A DNA stretch of 11,666 bases from Parachlamydiaceae bacterium (GTDB lineage: Bacteria > Chlamydiota > Chlamydiia > Chlamydiales > Parachlamydiaceae): contig JAUXSJ010000209.1 of the NCBI GenBank assembly GCA_030679615.1, positions 1 to 11,666 of the forward strand, read 5' to 3'. Of the stretch, positions 1 to 7,185 are shown piece after piece. The notes below the pieces were generated by a model that saw only the letters and a list, made by a program, of their open reading frames with translations, had not been told where the DNA came from and did no database searches. The translations under genes were made by a program, and so were the position numbers. Position 1 is the stretch's first letter. Each line of letters opens with the position of its first letter.

Positions 1-396
1 TTTAAAACAAATAATTCTCCAGAATTTACTCAAAAATTAACTCAAGCTGAAGTTTTTGAAGCAAGAGAAGCGGTTCTTGATGTTTTTATGGCAAAAAACA
101 TTCAACAGTATATTGCTCAAATTGTTTTAGCAACAAGACAACCTGGATCCTATGGTCCAAATTTTGAAAAATGGATTCAATTTGGCGCAAGTCCTCGAGC
201 TACAATTAGCCTAGCAAGAGGTGCAAAGGCGTTAGCTTTCTTGCAAGGTGATGATTTTGTAGGTCCAGATCATGTTCAAACATTAGCAAAAGATGTATTA
301 CGTCATCGTGTTATTCTTTCATATCGAGCGATTGCTGAAGGGATAACTCCAGATGACTGTATTGATGAACTCGTAGCAAGAGTACCGGTTCCGTAA
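1..396 (+). CDS. MoxR-family AAA+ ATPase, C-terminal part (5' end outside the window)
   Basis: The reading frame is open from base 1 and ends at a TAA at 394-396, so only the last 131 residues are visible. MoxR proteins are cytoplasmic AAA+ ATPases that act as chaperones or assembly factors for partner proteins with VWA domains. The visible part is the AAA lid region. The motif GASPRA (visible residues 62-67, bases 184-201) is the characteristic MoxR sensor-2 segment with its arginine, followed by a helical stretch ending in LAKDVLRHRV, which is also typical of the family. Walker A, Walker B and sensor 1 lie upstream of the window. The first internal ATG at base 88 is not the true start, because family-like sequence (EAREAVLDVF) precedes it. 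The stop is one base before the DUF58 start, so the two are almost certainly co-transcribed and translationally coupled. Confidence 0.93.
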   Translation, partial: FKTNNSPEFTQKLTQAEVFEAREAVLDVFMAKNIQQYIAQIVLATRQPGSYGPNFEKWIQFGASPRATISLARGAKALAFLQGDDFVGPDHVQTLAKDVLRHRVILSYRAIAEGITPDDCIDELVARVPVP

Positions 397-397
397 A

Positions 398-1327
398 ATG
401 AATACATTGAAAGAAAACAAAAGAACAGGCAACCAGTGTATTTCAGTAACGCTTGAAGAGCTAATGCAGCTGGCTTCTTATGCTAAAGCCTTTTCCTTGT
501 CTGCATTAAGAATAAAAAAGCAGTTATCTGGAAATCACCTGTCTCCTTTACTTGGAAGAGGAATGGAATTTGTTGGGAGCCGACGCTATCAAATTCAAGA
601 TGATATTCGTCACATTGACTGGAAAACCACTGCTCGTTCAGGTAAAACCCATACAAAGCTTTTTTCTGAAGAAAAAGAACGAGAAGTAATTTTATGTGGT
701 GATTTAAGTGCGTCGATGTTTTTTGCTACTCAAGGAGTTTTTAAATCAGTACAAGCTGCTTTGATGATGAGTCATTTAGCTTGGAGTGCTGTTAAAGCTG
801 GTCATCGATTGGGTGGAGTGATTTATAATGATTTACATCACAATGAATATCGTCCAACACGTGGACAAAGAGGAATTCTACCTTTTTTACAAGGATTAGT
901 TGACAGTACGATGAGTCGTCCAAATCCATCTGAGGCTTCACCTACAAAAATGTGTCAAGCACTAGAAGAGCTTGAACGTGTGGCTAGTCCAGGAAGCCTG
1001 ATTGTCGTAGTGAGTGATTTTCGTCATTTAACTGCAGATCTCCATGATCGATTGATCCAATTAGGAAGGCAATCTGATTTATTTTTATGTATGATTTTTG
1101 ATCCTTTAGAAAAATCTTGGCCAAAACAAGGAACTTATTCTGTTGGAATTGGGGATAAATTTTTACAAATAAATGTCTCTACAAAGAAAAAGATGGAGAG
1201 TTATCATCGTCAATTCTTAGAACGAAGAGATAAGGTGAAATCCTTAACAAATTTTGGTCGAATACATTTTATGGAATGTTGTACGGATCAGGATTGTTTA
1301 GAAGTTTTAAAAGAGTATTTTAACTAG
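398..1327 (+). CDS. DUF58 domain protein, VWA-like, MoxR partner
   Basis: This 309-residue protein has the DUF58 signature: a GRGMEF segment (residues 53-58), the block DDIRHIDWKTTAR (68-80), then a MIDAS-like DLSAS motif (102-106) that opens a VWA-like fold. A later VVVSDFRHL strand probably carries a second metal-ligand aspartate. DUF58 proteins are usually cytoplasmic and encoded directly after MoxR ATPases, which are thought to act on them. I see no signal peptide or membrane segment. The ATG at 398 lies one base after the MoxR stop without a clear Shine-Dalgarno sequence, so coupling by reinitiation is likely. The first 20 or so residues fall outside the usual domain, and a later start at the Met at residue 23 is possible but would cut into conserved helix. 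The family call is firm; the molecular role is known only in outline. Confidence 0.92.
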   Translation: MNTLKENKRTGNQCISVTLEELMQLASYAKAFSLSALRIKKQLSGNHLSPLLGRGMEFVGSRRYQIQDDIRHIDWKTTARSGKTHTKLFSEEKEREVILCGDLSASMFFATQGVFKSVQAALMMSHLAWSAVKAGHRLGGVIYNDLHHNEYRPTRGQRGILPFLQGLVDSTMSRPNPSEASPTKMCQALEELERVASPGSLIVVVSDFRHLTADLHDRLIQLGRQSDLFLCMIFDPLEKSWPKQGTYSVGIGDKFLQINVSTKKKMESYHRQFLERRDKVKSLTNFGRIHFMECCTDQDCLEVLKEYFN

Positions 1328-1336
1328 AGAAAATCG

Positions 1337-1810
1337 ATGTTGAGTCAAACTGCTGCAGATCTTCCACTTCGAGATATACATCTACCAGATGCCATTCATT
1401 GGTGGCCTTTAGCTTTGGGATGGTGGATTCTTTTTTTTCTCCTTTTAGTCGCGGTTGTTTTAGGTTGTGTTGTTATACGAAAATTATTAAAGCCAAATTT
1501 ACGAAAAGAAGCGTTAAAGGCTTTAAATGAAATCGAAACATGTTTTGAACAAACTCAGGATGCTTCTAAATGTATTGGGGATATTTCTTCTTTCTTGAGA
1601 AGAGTAACTGTAAGCCAAAGTACTTCACCGCATTTGGCAGGTATAACCGGAAAAGTGTGGTTAGAATATTTAGATAAGGGCTTAGATCAACCTGAATTCA
1701 GTAACGGGATAGGTCAGGTTTTATTAACAGGCCCTTATTGTCAAAATCCCGATGCAGAAACGATATCTAAACTTATACTTCTTTGTCGTAAATGGGTAAA
1801 AACTTTATGA
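1337..1810 (+). CDS. DUF4381 small membrane protein of the Bat cluster
   Basis: This 157-residue protein begins with the family hallmark LRDIHLP (residues 11-17), followed by the Trp/Pro-rich stretch WWPLALGWW (22-30). One strongly hydrophobic transmembrane segment spans about residues 29-47. The rest is a helical, probably cytoplasmic tail starting RKLLKPNLRKEALKAL. DUF4381 proteins are short single-pass proteins regularly found between DUF58 and BatA genes; their biochemical role is unknown. The ATG at 1337 is nine bases after the DUF58 stop, with a weak purine-rich stretch (AGAGAAAA, about 1326-1333) as ribosome site. The 3' end overlaps the start of batA. Length and architecture are normal for the family. 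Confidence 0.85.
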   Translation: MLSQTAADLPLRDIHLPDAIHWWPLALGWWILFFLLLVAVVLGCVVIRKLLKPNLRKEALKALNEIETCFEQTQDASKCIGDISSFLRRVTVSQSTSPHLAGITGKVWLEYLDKGLDQPEFSNGIGQVLLTGPYCQNPDAETISKLILLCRKWVKTL

Positions 1811-2793
1811 TCACATTTGCTTGGCCTTATCTATTTTTTCTCTTACCTCTTCCATGGATTATTTACAAATGCTTACCGGCTATTCGATCTAATCAATTAT
1901 CTATACGCGTTCCTGCACTGCATGATTTTGAATGTTTTGTTCAAGAAACGGTATCTTCTCAATTCAATATAAAATTCTTAACAGCTTTTTTGATTTGGGT
2001 TTTGTTATTAATAGCTGTCGCGAGACCCCAATGGATTGGGGATCCTATAGAAATCCCCCAAAGTGGTCGTGATTTAATGTTAGCTGTGGATTTATCAGGA
2101 AGCATGGAAATGCCTGATTTTGAAATAAATGGTAAGCAAACGGATCGTTTATCTGCTTTAAAAATGATTGCGAGTGATTTTATTGATAGAAGAAAGGGAG
2201 ATCGATTAGGACTCATTTTATTCGGCAGCAATGCCTATTTACAAGCTCCTTTAACTTTTGATATTTCGACCATTAAGAAGTTTTTAAATGAAGCATCGAT
2301 TGGTTTAGCTGGAAATGAAACAGCGATTGGAGACGCAATAGGATTAGCTATAAAACAATTAAAGAACGATTCAAAAAAAGACCGCGTACTGATTTTATTA
2401 ACGGATGGAAATAATAATACCGGTAATTTAACCCCTAAAAAAGCAGCAGAAATTGCTTCTCATGAAGGTTTAAAGATCTATACAATTGCGATCGGAGCCA
2501 ATCAAATGAGGATACAAACACCTTTTGGACAACAAGTAATGAATCCTTCAGCCGGTTTAGATGAAACAACTTTAAAAATGATTTCAGATGTTACTGGGGG
2601 GCGCTATTTTAGAGCTTATAATACGAAAGAACTTATTCAGGTCTATCAGCATATTGATCTTTTAGAAAAAATTGAACGTCAAAGTAAATTATATCGTCCA
2701 ACTGTTGAAATGTACATGTGGCCTTTAGGTATCGCATTGATATTGTTAAGCTTATTATTTGGAGTAGATTGTTTTAGGAGGGCGGTAAGATGA
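1807..2793 (+). CDS. batA: BatA-type VWA domain membrane protein
   Basis: I place the start at the ATG at 1807, giving 328 residues. It forms an ATGA overlap with the DUF4381 stop, and the protein then begins MITFAWPYLFFLLPLP, the normal BatA N terminus. An in-frame ATG at 1792 would add only five residues. Two transmembrane segments (about 8-24 and 57-72) precede a VWA domain with a canonical MIDAS: DLSGS (D95, S97, S99), a threonine in APLTFD, and the aspartate in LLTDGNNN. A third membrane segment lies near the C terminus (MWPLGIALILLSLLFGV). In the Bat (Bacteroides aerotolerance) system, BatA and BatB are thought to present VWA domains in the periplasm as metal-dependent interaction modules. 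The intact MIDAS suggests real metal-dependent ligand binding. The gene ends in an ATGA overlap with batB-batC. Confidence 0.9.
   Translation: MITFAWPYLFFLLPLPWIIYKCLPAIRSNQLSIRVPALHDFECFVQETVSSQFNIKFLTAFLIWVLLLIAVARPQWIGDPIEIPQSGRDLMLAVDLSGSMEMPDFEINGKQTDRLSALKMIASDFIDRRKGDRLGLILFGSNAYLQAPLTFDISTIKKFLNEASIGLAGNETAIGDAIGLAIKQLKNDSKKDRVLILLTDGNNNTGNLTPKKAAEIASHEGLKIYTIAIGANQMRIQTPFGQQVMNPSAGLDETTLKMISDVTGGRYFRAYNTKELIQVYQHIDLLEKIERQSKLYRPTVEMYMWPLGIALILLSLLFGVDCFRRAVR
2776..2782 (+). promoter_or_regulatory. Strong ribosome binding site for the batB-batC fusion gene
   Basis: AGGAGGG lies seven bases before the ATG at 2790, inside the end of batA. It is the clearest Shine-Dalgarno sequence in the first cluster and supports the 2790 start, which overlaps the batA stop by four bases. 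Confidence 0.75.
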
Positions 2794-4646
2794 GCGATTT
2801 TCATTTTCTGCGTCCACAATTATTATGGGCCATTATACCATTAATTGGATTGTCATTTTTTTGGGTGTATTCACAAAAGAGTTCTCAGGTTTGGAAAAAT
2901 ATTTGTTCTTCAGATCTACTTCCACATTTATTAATAGGCAAAGAAAGAAGTAAAATTCTTCCTTTATCGATGATATTGATTGCCCTTATTTTGTTTGTAT
3001 TTGGAATAGCGGGGCCTACTTGGGAATTGATTCCACAACCGCTAATCCAATCACAATCGGGTTTAGTCATTGCTTTAGATTTGTCATCCTCAATGGATGG
3101 AGAAGATATAAAACCTTCGCGTCTAGATAGGGCTATTTATAAGATCAAAGATTTTTTAAAACTTCATCGTGAAGGTCAAACAGCCCTTATTGTTTTTACC
3201 TCTGAACCCTTTGTGGTGACTCCTTTAACTGAAGATGTAGCAACGATTCAAGCTTTACTACCCACCCTTGAGACAAGTTTGATGCCGGTATCAGGTCATA
3301 ATCTTTCTAAAGTGATTAATAAGGCTTCGGAGTTGTTTTCTGAATCTGGAATTTCCGATCAATCACTTTTAGTTGTGACATCGGAACTGACAAAAAATGA
3401 TATGGAGAAAAGTTTAAATCTAGCTAAGGAAAAGGGAATAAAAATTTCCATTTTAGGAGTAGGTTCTGAAGAAGGTACGCCAATTCCAAAGAAGAATGGT
3501 GGATTTCTAACAGATAAGAATGGGGGGTTGCGCATTTCTAAGCTTGAACAAAAAAATCTCTATCATTTAGCATCGACTACAGGCGGAACTTTTGTTAAAA
3601 TGACCCTAGACGATCAAGATATTCAACAACTCGAGCAATCATTTTTTTCTTCTTCTCATGTTAAAGAACAAAGTGATCTTTTTGCAAATCAATGGCATGA
3701 TCAAGGATATTGGTTTGTCCTTTTTGCCCTACCTTTTTCATTGCTTTTGTTTAGAAAAGGGGTCTTGGTAGTTTTATTATGTTTTTGCATTCCTTCTTCA
3801 ATACAAGCATTTTCTTGGAATGACTTATGGAAGACACCTGATCAACAAGGGAGTGAATATTTTCAAAATGAAGATTTTGAAAAAGCCCAAGAACATTTTC
3901 AACATTTAGATTGGAAAGGAGCGTCTTATTATAAATCAGGAGATTATGAAAAGGCATCTGAAGTCTTTAAAGAAAATTCAAGTTTAGAAGGATTATTTAA
4001 TTTAGGTACTTCTAAAGCGAAATTAGGTGACTATCAAGGTGCTTTAGAGGCTTATAATAAGGTCTTGGAACAAGATCCTAATTATGAGGATGCCCAGTAT
4101 AATAAAAAAATCATTGAAGATTTTTTAAAGGAAAATCAACAACAAGATAAAGATTCTTCTCAGGAAAATCAAGATTCAGACTCCAAGCAAGATAAAAATG
4201 AGAAAAACAAAGATCAGAAAAGCAAAGATCCGAAAAATAAAGATCAAAACGAAAAGCAGGATTCAAACAATTCTTCAGAAGATTCTCAGGAACAAGAAAA
4301 TAATTCTGAATCCGATTCCTCAAATGATTCGCAAGAAAATGATTCACATCACCAACAAAAAGAATCAGATGATGAAGAGAATCAGAAAAATGATTCAGAT
4401 CAAATGAAAGAGAAAGAAAAGACGCAAGAAGATTTGGAAGAACAATATCGAGATCAAATCGAAGAAGAGATAAATAAAAACGAGCATCAAGAAGAATCTA
4501 AAGTAGAAAAAGTTGAAGAAAGCCAAGATCAAAAAAATGAAAATCAACGCCAAATTGATGAACGTTGGTTACAAAAAGTGAAGGATGATCCGGGTGGATT
4601 ATTGAGAAGAAAATTCCTTCAAGAATACCAACAGCGACGGTCATGA
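2790..4646 (+). CDS. BatB-BatC fusion: VWA membrane protein with periplasmic TPR domain
   Basis: This is one continuous 618-residue protein combining what are two genes elsewhere. Residues 1-320 are BatB-like: membrane segments at about 10-27 and 54-74, a VWA domain opening with DLSSS (D97, S99, S101), and a membrane segment at about 307-321. Residues 322-340 form a second hydrophobic run ending SSIQA, which looks like a BatC signal peptide buried in the fusion. Residues 352-450 hold tetratricopeptide-like repeats such as YYKSGDYEKASEVF and LGDYQGALEAYNKVL. Residues 450-590 are a very hydrophilic tract rich in Asp, Glu, Lys, Gln and Asn. The C terminus regains the conserved BatC motif DDPGGLLRRKF, so the low-complexity tract is internal and not a frameshifted tail. 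The third usual MIDAS position reads TSE (197-199) instead of TDG, so metal binding may be altered. Fused BatB-BatC proteins are also common in gammaproteobacteria. Confidence 0.9.
   Translation: MSDFHFLRPQLLWAIIPLIGLSFFWVYSQKSSQVWKNICSSDLLPHLLIGKERSKILPLSMILIALILFVFGIAGPTWELIPQPLIQSQSGLVIALDLSSSMDGEDIKPSRLDRAIYKIKDFLKLHREGQTALIVFTSEPFVVTPLTEDVATIQALLPTLETSLMPVSGHNLSKVINKASELFSESGISDQSLLVVTSELTKNDMEKSLNLAKEKGIKISILGVGSEEGTPIPKKNGGFLTDKNGGLRISKLEQKNLYHLASTTGGTFVKMTLDDQDIQQLEQSFFSSSHVKEQSDLFANQWHDQGYWFVLFALPFSLLLFRKGVLVVLLCFCIPSSIQAFSWNDLWKTPDQQGSEYFQNEDFEKAQEHFQHLDWKGASYYKSGDYEKASEVFKENSSLEGLFNLGTSKAKLGDYQGALEAYNKVLEQDPNYEDAQYNKKIIEDFLKENQQQDKDSSQENQDSDSKQDKNEKNKDQKSKDPKNKDQNEKQDSNNSSEDSQEQENNSESDSSNDSQENDSHHQQKESDDEENQKNDSDQMKEKEKTQEDLEEQYRDQIEEEINKNEHQEESKVEKVEESQDQKNENQRQIDERWLQKVKDDPGGLLRRKFLQEYQQRRS
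4137..4575 (+). repeat. Low-complexity acidic/basic linker with tandem 15-base units
   Basis: This part of the batB-batC fusion encodes a tract dominated by Asp, Glu, Lys, Gln, Asn and Ser. At 4209-4253 three tandem 15-base units encode KDQKS, KDPKN and KDQNE. The tract ends just before the conserved BatC C-terminal motif. It is probably a disordered linker that changes in length by repeat slippage. Confidence 0.8.
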
Positions 4647-4656
4647 AGAGGTAGAT

Positions 4657-6291
4657 ATGAATATGAAATCCATTCTTTTTTTCATTTTATTGGGAATAAC
4701 GAATCATTTATTCGCTGAAATTCATGTGGAGTTAAATCGACAAACAATAGGTATTCACGAAACGTTTTCAGCCACATATACTTCTTCGCAGAAAATAAAA
4801 AATCAACCTGATTTTTCTCCTTTGAATACTGACTTTGATGTGCTTTCAACAAATCAAAGCCATCAAATTCAATTCATCAATGGTCATATGAAGGAAGAAA
4901 TCCAGTGGAAACTCACATTAAGAGCAAAAAAAGAAGGAAACTTAGTTCTTCCGCAAATTCAATTTGGAGATGAATTTTCACCTTCACAAACAATTCAAGT
5001 TACAGATTCTGCACCTATTCAACAAGACGATTCCATATTTTTAGAAACTGAATTATCTCCCAAAGATGCCGTTTACGAACAATCTCCATTTTTGCTGACG
5101 ATTCGACTTTATCGATCTGTCAATTTGTCTAGAGCTTCTTTATCAGAAGTGCAAACAAGCGATCCTGACGCGATGATTGAACGTCAAGGAAATGATCAAG
5201 AATATGAATCTTATCATTCTAACGGTAAACAATACATTGTTTTAGAAAGAAAGTATCTTATCACACCCCAACATGCTGGAGAGCTTTACGTTTCTCCTGT
5301 GGTATTTGAAGGGGAAGTCTTAGTCGGAGGATTCGGTTTTTTTAATTTTCAATCGGAATTTAAAAGAGTCTTATCTCAACAACAAAAAATTTTAGTGAAA
5401 CCCATTCCAGCTTCCTTCAATAAAGAAAATTGGTTTCCTGCATATAATGTGAAATTAATGGAAGAATGGTCGATTGACCCAGAACATGTAACTGTGGGTG
5501 AACCTATTACACGAACAATTACCATTATCGCAGAAGGCTCCAACGCTTCGCAAATTCCTGACATTTCTTTTCAGGTTCCTCAAGGATTAAAATCGTATAG
5601 TGATAAACCTCAATTAACGAATGAAATAAAAGGAACTCAAACAAATGGTACGAAGCAAATTAAAACTGCATATATTGGAGTGAAGCCAGAAGAATTAACA
5701 CTACCGGCAGTTAATCTTACTTGGTGGGATTTGAAAACAGATCAGCCTCGAGTGGCGCAACTACCTTCTCGAATCCTTAGGATGGAGTCAGAGCCTTTAG
5801 CTATGAATGAATTCCCCGTTGTTGATAGTCAAGTTCCTTTAGTCAAAGATTACATTGAAAAACCTGTTGTCATTCCTTTTTGGGTTTGGATAGGGATTGG
5901 ATTAAATGTTTTTTGGATTGTCCCATTGTTTGTGTATTTATTTAAAAATTTGTCTTTTAAAAGAAAAACAATCTCACCCATGCAGCAAGTTAGACATTTA
6001 TTAAAAGAAGCTTGTGATAAAAATGAAGCTAAGCAAGCGGAAATCGCGCTATTATCATGGGGGTCGTTAGTCTTTTCAGAGATTAAACCAATGAATTTAA
6101 AAAATTTAAAGTCACGCTTATCAGAATCTATGCAAGAAGAAGTTGATGAATTATATAAAGCGCTTTATCAACATGCAGCACCTTGGAAAGGTGAAAGTTT
6201 ATGGCAGGCATTTGTAAATTTTCAGGTTCCTAAAAAATCTGCTAAAAAAGAAAAAACAACAAAGCTATTAAAAGAGTTGTGGCCGCAATGA
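4657..6291 (+). CDS. batD: BatD-type membrane-anchored periplasmic protein
   Basis: This 544-residue protein starts with a signal peptide (residues 1-20, hydrophobic core SILFFILLGI, likely cleavage after LFA). A long beta-rich periplasmic region follows, opening with VELNRQTIGIHETF, the typical BatD beginning. A transmembrane segment spans about residues 407-429 (FWVWIGIGLNVFWIVPLFVY), followed by a helical cytoplasmic tail of about 115 residues ending in KELWPQ. BatD (the 'oxygen tolerance' family) accompanies BatA, BatB and BatC, and may act as scaffold or partner for their VWA and TPR domains; its exact function is not established. The start codon lies ten bases after the batB-batC stop. 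A GAAGAGGT stretch (4645-4652) serves as ribosome site, and a second in-frame ATG two codons later is equally possible. It is the last gene of the cluster, followed by a palindrome-bearing spacer. Confidence 0.87.
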   Translation: MNMKSILFFILLGITNHLFAEIHVELNRQTIGIHETFSATYTSSQKIKNQPDFSPLNTDFDVLSTNQSHQIQFINGHMKEEIQWKLTLRAKKEGNLVLPQIQFGDEFSPSQTIQVTDSAPIQQDDSIFLETELSPKDAVYEQSPFLLTIRLYRSVNLSRASLSEVQTSDPDAMIERQGNDQEYESYHSNGKQYIVLERKYLITPQHAGELYVSPVVFEGEVLVGGFGFFNFQSEFKRVLSQQQKILVKPIPASFNKENWFPAYNVKLMEEWSIDPEHVTVGEPITRTITIIAEGSNASQIPDISFQVPQGLKSYSDKPQLTNEIKGTQTNGTKQIKTAYIGVKPEELTLPAVNLTWWDLKTDQPRVAQLPSRILRMESEPLAMNEFPVVDSQVPLVKDYIEKPVVIPFWVWIGIGLNVFWIVPLFVYLFKNLSFKRKTISPMQQVRHLLKEACDKNEAKQAEIALLSWGSLVFSEIKPMNLKNLKSRLSESMQEEVDELYKALYQHAAPWKGESLWQAFVNFQVPKKSAKKEKTTKLLKELWPQ

Positions 6292-6300
6292 ATTTTTTTA

Positions 6301-6357
6301 ACCACTGAGAACACAGAGATCATTGAGAAAAGATGAGAAAATTGAGAAATTGGAAAA
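6301..6357. repeat. Purine-rich repeat-like tract
   Basis: The tract opens with ACCACTGAGAACACAGAG and continues as imperfect repetitions of ATTGAGAAA and ATGAGAAA. From memory, intergenic sequences resembling the opening recur in several environmental bacterial genomes, so this may be a dispersed repeat. One copy in the window cannot prove that. Its right part also forms the left outer arm of the neighbouring inverted repeat. Confidence 0.45.
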
Positions 6358-6467
6358 TGAAACTCATAAAGAAGGTACTCAGGCCGTCCCGGCCTGATAG
6401 CCAAAATAGATTCAGGCCGGGACGGCCTGAGTACCTTCAGGATATGCATGAGTCTCACTTTTCAACT
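6348..6467. repeat. Degenerate outer arms enclosing the REPIN-like core
   Basis: Bases 6348-6367 and 6448-6467 are imperfect reverse complements (16 of 20 positions by hand alignment). They are separated from the perfect core by 3 bases on the left and 9 on the right. The complete structure would be a hairpin of roughly 120 bases with an asymmetric internal loop. This suggests that the core either inserted into, or evolved from, a longer palindromic element. Confidence 0.55.
6371..6438. repeat. REPIN-like nested inverted repeat (perfect 27-bp arms)
   Basis: The left arm (6371-6397) and right arm (6412-6438) are perfect reverse complements around a 14-base spacer. Each arm is also a hairpin by itself: TCAGGCCG, a three-base loop, then CGGCCTGA (6379-6397 and 6412-6430). 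A GTAC tetranucleotide sits at the foot of each hairpin (6375-6378 and 6431-6434). A tetranucleotide plus short GC-rich hairpin, present as two opposed copies, is the layout of REPINs, which are mobilised by RAYT (Y1-type) transposases. The GC-rich arms stand out from the AT-rich surroundings. The element could also act as a transcription barrier, though neither side has a good T-tract. Confidence 0.75.
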
Positions 6468-6541
6468 CAAATAGGCCATATTCGCCTAGTACATTATGTC
6501 CCTTTAATAATAATCATAATCCCTAAAAAAAAAGCAGCATC

Positions 6542-7180
6542 ATGTTCGAAGATCCCAATACAGAATTAAGTCCCATACATTTTTTTACATTACAAGCAGA
6601 CTGTCATTCACTTTTAAAAGCTAAAGATAATCCTGACATGACAAAGCACTTATTACCACTGACTAAAGATTTAACTCGAGAGGAATCTTTTGCAAATGTA
6701 GCCATGGGTTGGCATCCTGAAGGTTTAGCTTTTCAAATACAAGTGTCAGAAAAACATACTCAATCTTTTTATCCAAATCTAGAAAAAGGAGATAGCATTG
6801 AACTATGGATTGATACGCGGGATGTTAAAACTTCAGGATTTAACACTCGATTTTGTCATCATTTCTTTTTTCTACCAGTGCTCATTGATGGAATAGATAA
6901 GGGCGAAATCACCCATTTTAGAACTGAAGATAGCCATCCTTTATGTGATGAAAAACTACTTCTATCAAAGGTAACGATGAAAAAAAATGGATATCACATT
7001 CAAATTTTTATTCCCTCTCAATGTTTATATGGGTATGATCCGAATCAATTTGATCGATTAGGCTTTACTTATCGCATTAATCGAGCTGAGGGTGAACCAC
7101 AGCACTTTGCAGTGATTTCTCCAGATTTCCAAATCGAACAGCAACCTTCATTATGGGGTTCGCTAAAAATGGTAAAATAG
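6542..7180 (+). CDS. Conserved-looking hypothetical protein, possible CBM9/DOMON-like beta-sandwich
   Basis: This 212-residue protein has no signal peptide or membrane segment, so it should be cytosolic. I do not recognise it with certainty. The stretch GDSIELWIDTRD (around residues 83-94), the alternation of short beta-strand-like segments, and the closing GFTYRINRAEGEPQHFAVI resemble the carbohydrate-binding module 9 / DOMON-like fold, where a DSxExxxD pattern is common. That is a fold-level guess, not a function. The ATG at 6542 is the first available start, because the frame is closed upstream by a TAA at 6524-6526; no good Shine-Dalgarno precedes it. It ends five bases before the gcvT start, so it is probably the first gene of the glycine cleavage operon. 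Whether it has any role in glycine metabolism cannot be told from sequence. Confidence 0.75.
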   Translation: MFEDPNTELSPIHFFTLQADCHSLLKAKDNPDMTKHLLPLTKDLTREESFANVAMGWHPEGLAFQIQVSEKHTQSFYPNLEKGDSIELWIDTRDVKTSGFNTRFCHHFFFLPVLIDGIDKGEITHFRTEDSHPLCDEKLLLSKVTMKKNGYHIQIFIPSQCLYGYDPNQFDRLGFTYRINRAEGEPQHFAVISPDFQIEQQPSLWGSLKMVK

Positions 7181-7185
7181 GTGCT

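Larger units (their letters stand above)
6292..6541. other. Non-coding spacer between the Bat cluster and the gcv operon
   Basis: These 250 bases separate two functionally unrelated clusters. From the left they hold a purine-rich tract starting ACCACTGAGAACACAGAG (6301-6318), a long imperfect inverted repeat with a perfect GC-rich core (6348-6467), and an AT-rich stretch before the next gene. The best promoter-like hexamer for the downstream operon is TTTAAT at 6503-6508, but no convincing -35 box sits upstream, so I do not call a promoter. No glycine riboswitch pattern is visible. Short open frames run through the palindrome on both strands and are artefacts of the repeat. Confidence 0.75.

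Noticed and set aside
4198..4407. Lys/Ile-rich open frame overlapping the batB-batC gene
   Set aside because: It is the A-rich low-complexity tract read in another frame; the main frame continues to a conserved C-terminal motif.
2790..4646. Possible sequencing error or lost stop joining batB and batC
   Set aside because: The frame is continuous, with a sensible junction segment and both family ends intact, and such fusions are known in other bacteria.
6371..6438. Ordinary rho-independent terminator for the Bat operon
   Set aside because: The stem is strong, but neither side has a T-run; the nested hairpins with GTAC feet fit a REPIN better. A secondary termination role remains possible.
6440..6541. 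Glycine riboswitch or clear promoter before the gcv operon
   Set aside because: The stretch is too short and too AT-rich for the tandem glycine aptamer, and I see none of its conserved pairing. The TTTAAT at 6503-6508 has no convincing -35 partner.
6222..6569. Small open frames on both strands across the palindrome at 6371-6438, encoding mirrored RPSRP/RPGRP stretches
   Set aside because: The similar peptides on both strands are a by-product of the inverted repeat; there is no ribosome site or family resemblance.
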